DNA of 64,000 bases from Anseranas semipalmata (Eukaryota > Chordata > Aves > Anseriformes > Anseranatidae), in NCBI GenBank assembly GCA_013399115.1, contig VXAA01005659.1, positions 140,864 through 204,863 on the forward strand, written 5' to 3'. The position numbers and the translations under genes were made by a program. The notes under the pieces were generated by a model. That model searched no databases. It was not told where the DNA came from and was given only the letters and a program-made list of their open reading frames with translations. Positions 1 to 13,104 of the stretch are shown here, one piece after another (within the stretch, counting starts at the first letter, position 1; each line of letters opens with the position of its first letter).

Positions 1-60
1 CAGATGCAGGGAAGCCCCTTCTCCGTCCCCTCCCTCCCTCCCCAGCAAGGCAGCCCCCCT

Positions 61-517
61 GGCAGGCACCCACACACCCAGCCCACCCCATGCCCCAGCC
101 CCTCTCCATGTGCAGCCACCCCGAACCAGGAGGGGCGTCCTGCCTGGCACTGACCTCTCTCTCCTCCCTCAGACCCGGGGCACAGCGCTGCCCCCCATTC
201 CCTGCACCTCTCCACCTATGTGCAGCTGGTGCCGGCTTCGAGGGAGAAAAGGGGGTGGGAGAGGGGGGCTTTCCTGAACAGCTTCCAGNGGCAGGCACCC
301 ACACACCCAGCCCACCCCATGCCCCAGCCCCTCTCCATGTGCAGCCACCCCGAACCAGGAGGGGCGTCCTGCCTGGCACTGACCTCTCTCTCCTCCCTCA
401 GACCCGGGGCACAGCGCTGCCCCCCATTCCCTGCACCTCTCCACCTATGTGCAGCTGGTGCCGGCTTCGAGGGAGAAAAGGGGGTGGGAGAGGGGGGCTT
501 TCCTGAACAGCTTCCAG
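61..517. repeat. Exact 228-bp direct duplication around a single N
   Basis: The 228 bases at 61-288 recur at 290-517. I compared the two copies by eye and found no mismatch. The only base between them is an undetermined N at 289. The unit is GC-rich and contains a CT-rich tract. A perfect repeat abutting an N is what results when two overlapping contig ends are placed side by side without merging, so an assembly artefact is more likely than a recent true duplication. Open frames that cross it in several registers are a by-product of the high GC content. Confidence 0.95.
289..289. other. Undetermined base (assembly gap mark)
   Basis: This is the only N I noticed in the window. It lies exactly at the junction between the two identical 228-bp copies, which suggests a contig join rather than a random miscall. 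Confidence 0.9.
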
Positions 518-3144
518 ATCTGGTGCATATGGTGCATTTCTTCTCCAGGAATGAAGCCCCGAGATGGAGGAATGTAACTCGGAAACTCAGCCTAATCCCT
601 CCTGCCAGGAGCTGCACCCCTGATTACCCCACAGGATTGACCATTATCCTCCTCGCGTCCTCCAGCAAGGGTTTTGCGCCCGCTCGGTCGTTTCCCCGTC
701 TCCCCTTCCTTAGCGTCGCTACTTCCGTAAGGATATATTTTCTCGTTTAGGCAGTAAGTATCTCAGTACTCAGTGATCTATATCTGTCTTCATTCAGGTA
801 ATTGTTTTTCTGCCTCAGGGATAAATCCTCTTGAGCTCCATAGTACGGTTACACCCTCGGATCGGTTTGAGTGCTCATGGACACGTTGGGTGCAGCTCAT
901 CCCTACACGTTAGTAACCCCCAGCAAAAAACGTCATCTGCACCACATTGCAATTGAGGAGTTAACAGTCAGAAAATGCTCAGCTATTCCTCGCGTTCACT
1001 TTCTCCCTGTTGCATAAATAACCATGCTTTTTTCTGTATGTAATAATGTAATTTATGCAACAACATAAAATCCCTGTGTCTGTCTGTATATTCAAAATGG
1101 TTTCACTTTTATCGTTTTTATATTGCATTTGCTAAATGATATATCAGGATAGCTTCTAGCCAGCACATGACCATACGTTCAGAAAAACTCCCTCAGCTTA
1201 CATGAACTAGATCTTGACCTGGCACGCTGTAAGAGCTAAGTCCCTAAGTTATTAAGAGGCAGAACGGGAGAGAAAAACAGCTGGAAATGTCTGTGGAGGG
1301 AATTGAGGGTTCAGATTAGACTCTCAGTCCAGCCCTGGACTGGGAGGTCGGAAGGACCAGACAACTGATGGGAAAAATTGGGGTCTTGTCAGCCTGAGGG
1401 TGAGTGCTGGAGCCTGTTTTGCCACTTACAGAGAAGGAGGACAGTGTGACAGAGTGGGGGGAGGTGTGTGGAGATTGTCACTGGGTAGATAGTATGGTAT
1501 GAAAGTGGGTTAGCAGCCATTAAACACCAGGGCTGGGGGCTTGGGGGAGACATGACTGAGGGGGCAGCCAAAACCTTGTAGAAGGGTAAAGCAGCAGAGA
1601 CTATCTGAAACTCTGGCTAATGATTGATGTTTTGGTGGCTTGCTGCCAGGGAATATTGTCAGGGGTTTTAGTAAGTGGATAGGATGCTAAAAAGCTTCTT
1701 TCTTAGAAAAGGGGAGGAAGGAAATTAACTGTACTGAGCACCTTTGTTATCTCGAATTTTGGAAATGTAGGGATGCTGTTTGCTAAAGAGAAGGACCAAG
1801 AGCAGTGAGTTCTCCCTAGTATGCAAAGGTAAGTCAGTGCATAAGCTCTTATTGACACTGCTAGAATGAATACATATCCAAATATAACTTTGGGGTGTAT
1901 CTACTAAAAAAAAAAGAAAAAAAAAAGTTTCAGAAATGTGCATTAAGAGGCTAACAAATTCTAAACCCTCACATTGCTTCACTCTCAATGGTTAAGTCTA
2001 TTACAAATTGGAATTTCTTTTTAGAAAAAGCATCTGGGTCATGGTTTGAAAAACATTCAAAAATAGAAAGTATCTTTTCAGGATTCCATAACTGTTAAGT
2101 AACTTGATCCTGCCCATCTTTCTTTTTTCTTCAAATTTTCCAAAATGATTTCACCTTTGCTCTAAGACAAAAACCTGGAAAATGCTGCTGAAAGTAATAA
2201 TGATAATAAAAAGGTTGGAAGCTATGAGGTGAGAATACCAGCTGAGAGTGAAATGCCCCCTGTGGCCAATGGGAAGCCACAGCTTGTATTTTTGTATCTC
2301 AGAAATCTGTTCGGCTGTGTAGCAGTGACTAATAGTCTACTTTTCCTTCCTTTAGAACTTTTCTTTCTTAATTGTAATGCGGTCTTTCAAAAAATCTTGC
2401 TCTTTCATGCTCTCCAGGCTTATACCACGGTCTCATACTTCATGTAGATGTACAGAGACCGTCCATTAACAGATCAAGTGCCTGAGAAATACTTCTTCTC
2501 CCAAGTGAGGTGACAGAGTGCTCCCAGTGCTCTGGGACTGGAGTAAAAAAAAAAATACTTAGCGAGAAGGAGATATTTTTGTCCTGCAAAAATTACTGCA
2601 ATTTTCTAAAGCTTGCTTTTCTGTTTGGGGACAAAACAGAGAGCTTTCCAAATTTGTCATGAAACATGAAGGAAGGCAAACAAGTGATTCTCTCACAGAG
2701 GTCTGGTGGCTGGTATGTTCATCCTGGGTGTGGGAGATCCAAGTCGGAGTCATTGCTGTGTCATTCCTTCACATGCCACATGCTACTGCCTGTCCAGGGC
2801 GGATCAGTCTGTCCTGGAGCTGTTCCGCTCTCTCTGGGACAGGTGCTTGAACCTGACCATCCCTTCCAGGGGAATCCCATACTCACTAGATGCCACTTTA
2901 GGTCAGTTAGTAATGGACTATTTCTGCTAAGTAATTTTACTTAGCTATTTAGCTCCAGCTTAGCTGCCTCCTTCTCCCTCTTCTCCCACAGTTGTTAGTG
3001 CAATTTAGGTTGATCTACCTGCTCAATTCCACTTTTGACTCGTCTCCATGAGGCAGATTTCTACCTCCTCTTTTATGCCAGAGCTCATGCTCATCTCATT
3101 CTTGGTGAGCTGCTTTGGGCACCTAAACTGGTGGAAAATTCTTC

Positions 3145-3160
3145 TTTTTTTTTTTTTTTT
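3145..3160. repeat. Poly(T) run (16 T)
   Basis: A simple homopolymer inside the presumed NGEF intron. Nothing identifies a retroelement attached to it. Confidence 0.9.
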
Positions 3161-6100
3161 GAACTAGTTTTGTGTGACCACTGCATTGTCTCACTTCAGG
3201 GTCAGCTCGATGCGAGTGCCAACACAAGAGAGGTGGAAGATAGAAGATACGCAGATGAATGTCAGGACTGTGGTAGTGCCACCCTGGATGATCTTACACT
3301 GCTGTGAAACTGCAGGCTTAGGCAGCAGTCCCTGCTCCACCTGATCTTAACCAGCCAGGTAGGAGTTAGGAGGAGGTTTTCTCATCTTTCTCACTATATC
3401 AACAACAAATTTGATCTGTGACCTAAAAAGCTTTCCCCCATATCATCAAAATCGGTAAAAACTCATGATGATTTTGGTTTTCTGACCAAAATCCCTGTAT
3501 TTCATACTAAAATTCCCTGGATAGTTGCAGGGGAAAAGAAAGAATCTGACCACTAGAACAACATACATCAAAGCAAATAGTTAAAAATCCTACCCCAGCA
3601 CCACACAAGTGGTGCTGCATGTGCTGTGCTCTTGTTGGTGACAGAAGTATTGCAACACCATGACAAACTAAAGCCCAGTTTTCTCTCAGGAATTCTTAGA
3701 TTCCCAAAGCACACAGACACTGGAAATGATCCTCACGGCCTCTTAATGGTGGTCATGCTCTGGTGACGTGGAGCATGACCGTGGTTCAGTTCCCAGTGGG
3801 TAAAGGAGAGTGGGTTTGAGCTTGCATACATTCTGCAAAGGAAGAAGGGGGATTGTGTGGTTGCAGACTGTTCCCAGCTCCACTGTAGTGCTGTTGGAAA
3901 AGATTGTAAATGTTGGCTGACCTGGTCCATGGCTGCATTAAAAATGTGAAAATCGGTATGAGTTTATAATTAGTTTGTTTATATAATTACCTCACTTAAG
4001 TTATGCTTGGGGGATGAATTTCCAATCTTGGCCTGTACATTTAGGTGCTAGTAATTTTGAAAAATGATTAACCATTTCAATTAAGATTTTTTATGTCCAT
4101 ATAAACTCAAAAACAATCCTTAGAATAAAGGTATGCAAAGAGCTTGTTTTCAAACTATGTTGAAATGCATGTTTTTTAATGTTCTCTTACAGCAGTTTTT
4201 AGAAATTAGACCTCCTTTTTCAGAAACTAAGAAGAGAAGATGCAGGCCAGCAGATCTTCTTATTCATGAAAAATTCCCCAAACCCTTCTAGTCAGTGGGA
4301 GTTTCACACCAAGAAAGGCCACAAGATGAGGTAAGAAGCACTGTTTTAATCTGAGCTAACCAAATTTGCAGAGAAGTGTGAAGTTAGTAATAGATTTGAA
4401 TAATATTATACCTAGTCAAGTATATTTTCATGCTTCAGGTTCATTCAGGTTCTTTCTGTGCACGTGTGTTTTTTAGTAGTGTTTTTGACAACAGGTGTCT
4501 TAATGCAATTTTTATTGCTGTTTTTTGACTTTTTACTGGGAGATAAGTGGAACTCCTCATCCCTAATATTTTTAGCTTATAAAGGCCAAGGGCACATCTG
4601 TTCTTCTGAACCTTCTTAAGCTTTCACCAAAATACCTTAATTAAATCTGTTGGGTCTGGCAGTCTTACGATAATTAAAAATGTTCAAAACTTCCTATTAT
4701 GGGATCTTTACATTTAGGTGCTTCTATTGTTTTGATGCTCATTATCATTAGGACTACTTACTTGTTGACTGTCTGTCATAGACTGCTTATATTTTATTTT
4801 AAAAAAGGCTCAGCAATTTCTTAGGCTTAGGAAAATATTTTTGGATGCCTGTTAAAAGAAAACAGGAAAACTGTTGTTTTCTCCTCTGAGAAGCTTTGGT
4901 TTCTGTTGAAATACGGGTTGAAATTTGGGGTTTGCCAGGGCTTCACCTTTGCCTGACCTGTGAAAATCCATTATAGGATTGTAGGCCATTTTTCACTCTT
5001 TGCAATACACACAAACTGGAAACTTAGATTTTAAGATCTAAAATCCCCCGTGCTGCTGCCCATGGAGAGAACATGTGCCCTTTCCAGGGCTGAGAAAAGC
5101 ATTTGTGATGTTGCAGCTGTAGAAATGGCCTGATACAGTTCTAGGCACTGTGAATAACAGCCATCTCTGCTGTATCCTCAGTGATCCTCATGCTGGGTCC
5201 AGGCAGCACAGCGAGGAAACTATTTGACTGAAAAGCAGAGGGAGGAGGACGCAAGCATGCAGAGGGAAGAGTCTACTTCTGGACCAGGAGACTGCTATGA
5301 AGGGAGGAACTGCCCACAGCTGGGTGCTTCAGCAAAGGGTGAGTTGGAGAGGGCTGTGAAATGCAGCACTGGAACCAGGAGGAGGGACGAGAGACTCAGA
5401 TTGTGTGAGGAGCCAGAAGAGCCTGGGGAGCAGCAGGACACTCAGATACAAGCTACAGGAGGGACGAGAGGGGGATAGTGCATCTGGGAAACAGTAGGCT
5501 GAGGAAATCGGATGGAGAATTACAAGTTGAAGTTGATGGAAAAGAAGTGAAGTGAAGAGGATTGGTTGAGGCCCAGAGGGCCAGGGTGTGCCCAGATGAA
5601 GCGGATCAGACTGGGAGAGCTGGAGGGCAGAGCCTCGACGTTGCTGCGTAATGAGAACCGTGACTGGGCTGAAAAACCTGAGGAGCAGAGACTGGGTGGA
5701 ATAGGTGGGCAGAGTGGGATTAGGCTCCCCATTGGCTGCAGGCTGGAAGGATACTTAAGTAGAATTGTATATATTATTGCTTACTGTTCTGGATGGTCCT
5801 GTGAATCTGAGATTTTGACACTAATAACATTTTAATATCTACAATGGCTATTTTTCACAGAAAACTGTTTAGTTTTTAAAATTTCCACCCCAAACCACCC
5901 CACCGCAAATACTGTTGCTCCTAGGCTTTTTAAGCTTCCAATTGTACAGAAAGAGGGGTATGAAAAGAATTATTTATCTATCTCAAAAAGATCATAGAAA
6001 ATGTTGTGGGGTGACAAAATATATAAAGGTTTGGTCAACATGTGCTTGCCCCAGCTATTCCTGCCTTCGCCACTTGCAAGCTGAAGCACCCTTGGCAGCA

Positions 6101-9100
6101 TAGAGAAGAGGTGACTGTAAGAAATTTATTTCATAAGTAGAAGGTAACTCCTTGAATACGGTGTAAGACCTCTTGCAGTAGAGGTCTCAGCCTCTCCAGA
6201 GGCTTTCCCTGCTTTTCTGGTTGATTCAGGCTATATAAGCAGTGCCCTCTGCTGCCCAGGCCAAATAGTGCTGTGCTGTGGGAAGCTAACCCACATTCAC
6301 ACAAACATCCTTCAGAGTGCTACACTGTTTTACATAAATAGTACTTTCTGACATACGTGTTTGCATGAATTCAAGCAAGATAGATCCCCTCTCTCTGCTG
6401 AAGGTGACTTTTTGTATTCACTGTTGCAGTGCTTCTATTCTGTTAGCTCAGATCAAACGTAATCCACTGATTTTAGATGATCCTTATTTCTCTGCATTGG
6501 AGGTTTCATAACCAGCCTAAAGAAACAGATTGCTCTGCGCTGTTAAATCAATGACCTTGCAGTGAGCTTTGCAACATGAAATTTCACATTGAGTTTCTTC
6601 TCCATTGTATCTACTGGCCCATAATGAATATGCATCATTTCTAGCATCTGGCAGTGGGAAATGGTAGGTAAATAATACAATCATGCTGCTAAAATGTCTG
6701 CATTGTATTAGAAATGAAGAGAAGTCAACATCCTATTAGCTGATAATATAGGGTAGGTATATTGGTGAATATCCTTTGTAGGGTTTGAAATGACTAATTT
6801 GATGGTCTCTGTGGGAGCTGCTTTCAGCTGAGGCTGACGGTTGTGGATGGACACCCTGGGTGGATGTTTCTCTGTGATGCTTTTCTCTGATCTCAATCCG
6901 CACTATTGTTGCCACTATGAAGCTGGAAGGACTGATCACAGTGGGAAAGAGCAGCTTTTGTTGAATTTAGTTCCTTCCAGATCTTTGGCTTTGGTTACAC
7001 TGAAGAACAGAAGCTGTGCTAGAAGCTCGGCACTGAAACGTTCAGAGCAAGGCAGTCGAGCAGTCAGGAGGTGGCTCATCCTGCTCGAGGTTTGGGTATT
7101 TGTACAATGTGGAAGACTGGGAGGGAGCCACAGGATGTTGTGGAGAACTCTAGGGAGCTTGGGGGAGTTGGGGGTCACACAGGAGAGAGGTCGTGGGGAA
7201 AAAATCATTTGAGAATAGTTAGGCATAAAAGTCCTCTTAAGAAGTGTCTTATGGAGAGTGTAAGGCAGATTTTGGAGCACCAGCAATGCCTTGAGGTCAG
7301 CTTGAAAAACCAGGGGCTTTGGTTTTCAGTGTTCTGAGATCACTGAACTGCTCTGCTGTTCTAAAGGCTGGAATGACACAGACTCAAGTCACTGGTGGGT
7401 TTGAAGGAGTCCACAGTACTCCTCCTTATTCAGAGTGTTAAAGTTCAGATCTCATCTGAGTTCAATTCTGGTAAACATTCCTTTTCCTGTGCCATTTACA
7501 TTCCCCGGTTGTGTTTACTTCCTGTCCTAAATTACGTGGCATGGGTATATGTGAAGTGATGTCCCTACCTGTGAACACATTTGTGTCAGACTTGCGGGCT
7601 GCCTTCCTGCAAGAAGGGATTATGCCTGCCCAGCCCTAGCAATTACACACTTGCTGTAGGGACGCTGCTGAATGCAAAGAGATGCAGCACTGATGCCCCG
7701 CCTGCCCTCAGGACTGTGGGGAATCACTCCTGAGAACCCCAAGTTCTGGACAGAGGTGCTCGTACTCTCCTTCCTGCAGAACTGTCTTCTGTTTTCAGAA
7801 CAACTCTTTGCAGAGGGGCACATTTCTTTTTCTTTCAGAGAGAGATTAAATAAATTTCTTGAGATCAGTGATAATATTTTGTATGTCTTATCTGCACAAT
7901 GAACTGTTTTCCCCTGTTGAATGGGGAGGATAGTGATTATTGCAAATACTGGCATTATCCTTAGGATCCTGCAGGCTTTTCACAATGCAAATTTCTAGTG
8001 GTTCTCTTACAAATTACAGCCAATCTTTTAGAGAAAGGAGGAGGAGGACATGGGCTCAGTTTGAGCTGGAACTCTGGTCTCATTCTCTGTCAAATTCCTC
8101 TGCTCAGCTGCAAGAGGCGATGCCACTCAGCAGCACTGCCTGCTTTTAGCAGACACATGACTTAGAACTTGTACTGACCTGTCAAGCTCTGCACACAGCA
8201 GCGTCTGATAAAGAGCGACTCCCAGCACAGGCTCATTGTTTCCAGCTCCAGGGAGAATCAGAATGTGTACGTTTCAGAGCTGCCTAAGTCACAGTGTCAG
8301 GATGTCAGAGACTGACAGCGATGATTATGCAGCAAGCAGAGGAAGACAGATGGGTATGACATCTCAGCAGACTGTAACTGTCTAGTTTCATATGCTCAGT
8401 TTAATGCCAAAGGGCAATCAATTTCAGCCAGGGCAATCAATTTATTTAAATCCAGCTTGGCAGTTTGGCTAAATTTTTTCACTGGAGTCCTCTTCATAAG
8501 GAAGGGTGCTTTCTGCATTATACCAACACAGCTGGGCTCAGCAATTAAGACCACACAGTGCAGTATAATGCGCACACCTTTAGAGGGCAAGTGTTCAGTG
8601 CTTTCAGCTTGATCTTCTGTTGTACAGGTAGGGACCACCTTACAGTTATACATACAAGTGATAAGGAGCTGTAGAGGGATTTGGGAGAATACCTCAGTCA
8701 TATATTAGAAAACATAAGGCTAGGTAGCTGCTCATCCCTCTGCGCGGCTGCAAGAGGGCAGGGGTGTAGGTAAACTTCTTGTCTGTGTACAGAGGGCAGC
8801 TTGCCCCTTGAGATGTGACACCTCTGAGACAGGGCAGATGAGATTTCCACTCTGTATGCAAACCTTGCACGTATTTGTCGGTTGTGTTTGGACCCGCCTG
8901 CAGTTCGCTTTCGGCGTGGAGTCCGTCAGGCTCCCCTGGCCCTGCCTGGTGATGGCTGTGGGATCAGGGCCTTGTGCTGAACCTAGGTCGTTGGGGGATT
9001 TAGGCCAAAAAAGACTCCCTCACTGAAGACCTCTGTTGGCTATCAGTTCTTGAAAGTAAACAGCAAACACAATATCAAAATGCTTTAGAAAACATCTGCT

Positions 9101-9577
9101 TCTTCAGATACAAACACCTGTTTTCTGTACAGGGTTGTAAACAAGCTTCAGGAGAGCCCTCTGGGAATGCTGAGAATGGGGTCACCCTTACATTGGGCTG
9201 TTCCATAAGGAAGTGCTTGCAGGCTCTCCTTATTTTCTCAACGAGCTTCTTAAAGTAGTCTGCCCTCTTTGCTTATGCCTCTGGGTTATTCTACATCACA
9301 TTCCCCTTTTTGCTGTCTTCCCCACTGTCTTCTTGTTATCCCTCACTTCTCCTTCACTTGCTCCAAACGCATGCTGATAAGAGCCTGTATACCACAACTG
9401 TAGTGCTATATGAGATAGATCATCGAGACTGAAAACTGCACAAGTCGGGGTGAGAAGGCATGGATCAGTAGCTGCAGCTTAGTCCAGCTGTTCTTCAAAA
9501 CTAAGCATTTTTACTCTCACTATACTCTGTATTCTTCGGCAGAAGCACGGTGAATACCCTACGTGCGCGCTCCTTAC

Positions 9578-9698
9578 CTTTGGATCAATAGTTCTTCTAA
9601 AGTTGTCTTGTCAGAGTCTACTGGAGATGGCGATCCCTTATGAGATAAAACATCCACATTCAGGGGCTCTTTGACAGGCTCATTGTTTTTGAGTGAAC
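9578..9698 (-). CDS. NGEF: NGEF (ephexin-1) second coding exon
   Basis: This is a 121-nt exon on the minus strand. Its acceptor (TGTCACAG, bases 9699-9700) and donor (AAAG|GTAAGGA, GT at 9577-9576) both match consensus. Spliced to the exon at 13105-13484, whose coding part ends with one spare base, it completes a Gly codon. It then reads SLKNNEPVKEPLNVDV, followed by a Ser/Pro/Asp-rich stretch and ELLIQ, with two spare bases left at the end. The start resembles the GKSVNEPLTLNIP region of the mammalian NGEF N-terminus. This is part of the poorly conserved, probably disordered tail before the DH domain, so it has no catalytic motif. The splice sites, phase fit and position downstream of the recognisable exon support the call more than the weak sequence similarity does. 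Confidence 0.72.
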
Positions 9699-12600
9699 CT
9701 GTGACACAAGAGAAAGCCAAGAGGGTGTTAAAATAGTTGTTTTGTTAAGGGTCACCTTTGCTTGTACTGTAGGTAGTGGTTTGGTTACACCAAAGGCAAC
9801 GGGAAGACCACAGACACAAAGCTACATTTTAGTTTGGATTTTCAAGCAAGATTTAAATGTCATTAGCTTGCATGCTGCATGATTGCACAACCTTGTCACA
9901 GCTGCAAATGCAAGCAAGAAAAGGTGAAGGTAGATGTATTATATCAGTTCTTCTGTTTGCAAGGGGCTCTCTGACCGGTGAGAATTGGGCCCCAACAGCA
10001 GTGATTTTCAATGCAGTTCTTTAAGGAGGAAAGGTTTAGCTGTGGTGCCAGTACACGCTAATATTTGTTTCCCAGGTCAGGGCTTCATTACTGCTCTGCT
10101 TGCAGGCACACGGGAGATGTTCAGCTTACTGGATAAATCAAGGCTAGATTTGGGTGAGACAGGAGCTTTGCTTTTAATTGCTTCTCCACTTTCCCTGGGA
10201 TGAACCTCCAGTCCTTTCACAGGGAGCCAAAGTTGTGTTAAGTCCATGGCTTACTACTGCAGTACTTGGCAGGAGGGGCTGCATCTCACTTTTCAAATGA
10301 AACCTCCTGTTGTTTGGGGCCTGCTGATAAATGGCCTTGTTGGTTTTTATTAGAAATATTTTGGTCTAAGTCATAATTCTTTTTGCATTTCAAACTGGTG
10401 ACAGCACAGGCAGGTCAACACTAACTGAAGCTGGTTTCTGACACACCCTTTTAATCAGTACTATGGATTTTCAGATGGAAAGGGTGAAATCCAGACTTTT
10501 TTAACTCCCTAAAACTGTGCCAAGGGCTTATGAACTGCTAGCTTGAGTTATTCTCTTTTGAATAGTTTAAACATTTGAGCCTCCCGTCGGAGGAGATTGC
10601 TTAAAAAAAACACAAACTCTTTTCCCAGATAAAGGAAAGCATCTATTATATTTTACAACTCCTAGGCTATAAGCCAAAGCTAGGCTGGTGCAAAGGGAGC
10701 CTATATAAAAGCCTTTCTCTCTGCTGGATTTGTATGCTTTTAGGTTATTTTTTGTGTTCTCATTTCTTGAGTCTTTATTTCTCCCATTTGGTATCCTACC
10801 CTATATTTTCCCCTGCACCTTTCCCTCTCTTCCTTTCTTCTTTCCTTCCCCTCTCCTCCCCTCCACTCATTTCCTAAGCAAAATGAGAACAGGTTAACAT
10901 TTGAGATTGAGTCAGACTCTTGGATAGCTGCTGTTCAAATGGGTTTGAAGTCAAGATAAAATAGCTCACCCATCCCTTGCTTCCATGCACGTCAGCAAAT
11001 GCTGTCAGAAGAAGTTCCTGCTACAAATGAGGCTGGTGTAAAAGCACCCGCTGTCCAGTTTCTGGGAGAGGGGATGGAATCAGTGGAGCAGAGGGAGAAG
11101 GCTGCTTACACAATCCTAGCTGAATTTAAAGGCTGGACTTGCTACAATCATACTGGAGAAAGAGCCATTGCTCATGGCCCAGGTCCTGCTGTATGGACTG
11201 GAGAAAAGAAGCGTTCCCAGTGCGTCCTGCTGACCAATTGCAGAAATGGAAGAAAAAGCCCTGTTTGGAGCAGATCCTTTTTCAGCAGTGGTAACACAGA
11301 GAGGAGGTGTGCGGGAGAGAAGCACAGGTCAGCTGCTGTGGATGCTCTAATGAGCTGCTAAGAGAGAAGCCTTTCTTTTAGCTTGTCCTTCCTCAATGAC
11401 ACTGGCTAGCCAGGAGGGATGTCCTCCTGTGCCGTTGTCCTGATGCTGCAACGCTGCAGATGCGTGGAGAAGCCGCGTCCTTCTGCGTCGGTCCTGCTGC
11501 AGTGGCACCAGCAGCTGACAGGGCAGGGGGACCCTCAGCAGCGGTCTGGGTGCCGTGATGCTTGGGTTCAGGAGAGAGGGCGAGTCTCTTCTCTGCTTGC
11601 TCTGCAGCACGCTCTGGGAAAGCAGCGGGAGGACGGCTCTGCTCTGGTCCTGCTGCTGCACTGGCAGGGTGGAGAGCAGGTCTGCTCTGGCATCGGCAGC
11701 GCTCGGTTTATCCACAAACCTCATTGACAACAGTAGCAGAATATTAAACAGGAGCTCTTTGCTCTGCTGCTGTCTGCTTGGAAACTTGGAGACGGGAGGG
11801 AACTTTCCTTCTGTCCGTGCCACAGGGTTGAATGGGCCTTTATACTGCTGAAATAGCATGGCTCCCTTGGCGAGGCAGGCAGGAGACACCTATTTTCTTG
11901 GGGACGTTTCCCAGGCCTCTTTTATTTTGGGGTGGAGGATGTCTGTTCTTTGTTTTCTTAGAGAACTTGGTTTGCTTTCAGGAGCTGAAGTGGTGTGCTT
12001 TGCTACTGCTGCATAACAGAGTAACAGCCTTTGGTGGCTTGCAGAGCACTCAAACGTCAGGAATGTTACATCGTTTTGACTCATGCAGCTAGCCAAAGTT
12101 CAGAGTCCAGTGGGTTGTTTGTTAGATTATAATCTGAAGATAGAGGAGGTATCTTCACTGCAGTCCCTTTTATTTACAAGGAGTTATAAAATCCAGTTTC
12201 TCTGAACACCCAGGAGATGAAGCAGAGTGCATTTTCTGTGTTCACAGTTCCAGGTCTCTCTCATCTAGCATTTGAATTAAAACCACTTTAAGTTTTTTCT
12301 TGCAGCCCTGTTTCCAGTGCTTCTGAGCATGTTGAGATAGCTCCTCTCCTGGCTCTCTCTGCAGCTTCTCATGTCTTTCTCTTGTTTCTTTCACAGACAG
12401 CTGCTCAGACAACGTGCCAGCTCAGTGAAAGTCTGGCCTTGCAGTCACGCTCTGTACTGTTCATACTCAGAGAAAGCCTTTTAGCCAACTTGTTCAACTT
12501 ATACTCAAGCCACGGCTCAGTGCATGCATGTTCTGGGTGGTATTCCTGTTATTTCAGCCTCCTAGTTCAAAGGGAGCTTAAGGGTTGCCTAGAGCTGTGT

Positions 12601-13104
12601 TCAATGTGAGGTGGAAGCAATTCTCAGCGGAGTCCTGCTCCCCTCTTTGCAATTTCCACAGGCTTGGCCCCTAAGTGTGCTGCTTTGCCTTTGCTGGCTA
12701 TTTCCTCCATATGCCACTCAGCTTGCCATACAATGACTTGCACAGAACCCACTTTTTGAATATATCCTGTATTCTAAAGAAGTTCCTACTCTTTTTGACA
12801 GCTTCTTTCCCTGTTTAGATTATTACTCTTAGAGAGCAGAGGGATGGCAGAGCAGAGGCGCAGATTTGTTTAGATTCTTCACCGTGAAGCTTGTTTCAAC
12901 AACCAACCGTTCTGCATTTCCAGGCTGAGCGAAGAAGGTTGGCACCCCTCTGCCCGCCGTGCCCCAGGGCAGGGGTGATCTGTAGTGTGCTGAGCACTGA
13001 GTCCGCTCTCTGTTTTCCCTGTCCCTTCTCTAACCTCATTGACTCCTATGGTTCCTGATCTCACCGGAGGAAGGAAGTGTAGTGTTGTTTGGGTCGGTAC
13101 TCAC
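9699..13104 (-). other. NGEF: NGEF intron between first and second coding exons
   Basis: This 3.4-kb interval is bounded by the minus-strand donor CTGCAG|GTGAGT at 13104 and the acceptor at 9699. It contains a GC-richer patch at about 11.40-11.75 kb that is open on both strands (described in the findings) and a CT-rich tract at 10800-10865. I see no additional exon that I can support. Confidence 0.65.

Larger units (their letters stand above)
1..9577 (-). other. NGEF: NGEF intron downstream of the second coding exon (partial)
   Basis: This region lies 3' of the donor at 9577 on the minus strand and runs off the left edge. I looked for minus-strand peptides resembling the NGEF acidic region, DH, PH or SH3 domains and found none, so those exons are inferred to lie outside the window. 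It contains the 228-bp duplication at the far left, a 16-T run at 3145-3160, A-rich tracts near 1902-1926, and otherwise ordinary AT-rich non-coding sequence. The open frames here are short, lack splice context and look like chance. Confidence 0.6.

Noticed and set aside
5224..5478. Glu/Arg-rich 84-codon plus-strand frame
   Set aside because: The composition reflects purine-rich (GAG/AGG) sequence. It is in the opposite orientation to NGEF and no acceptor or donor fits.
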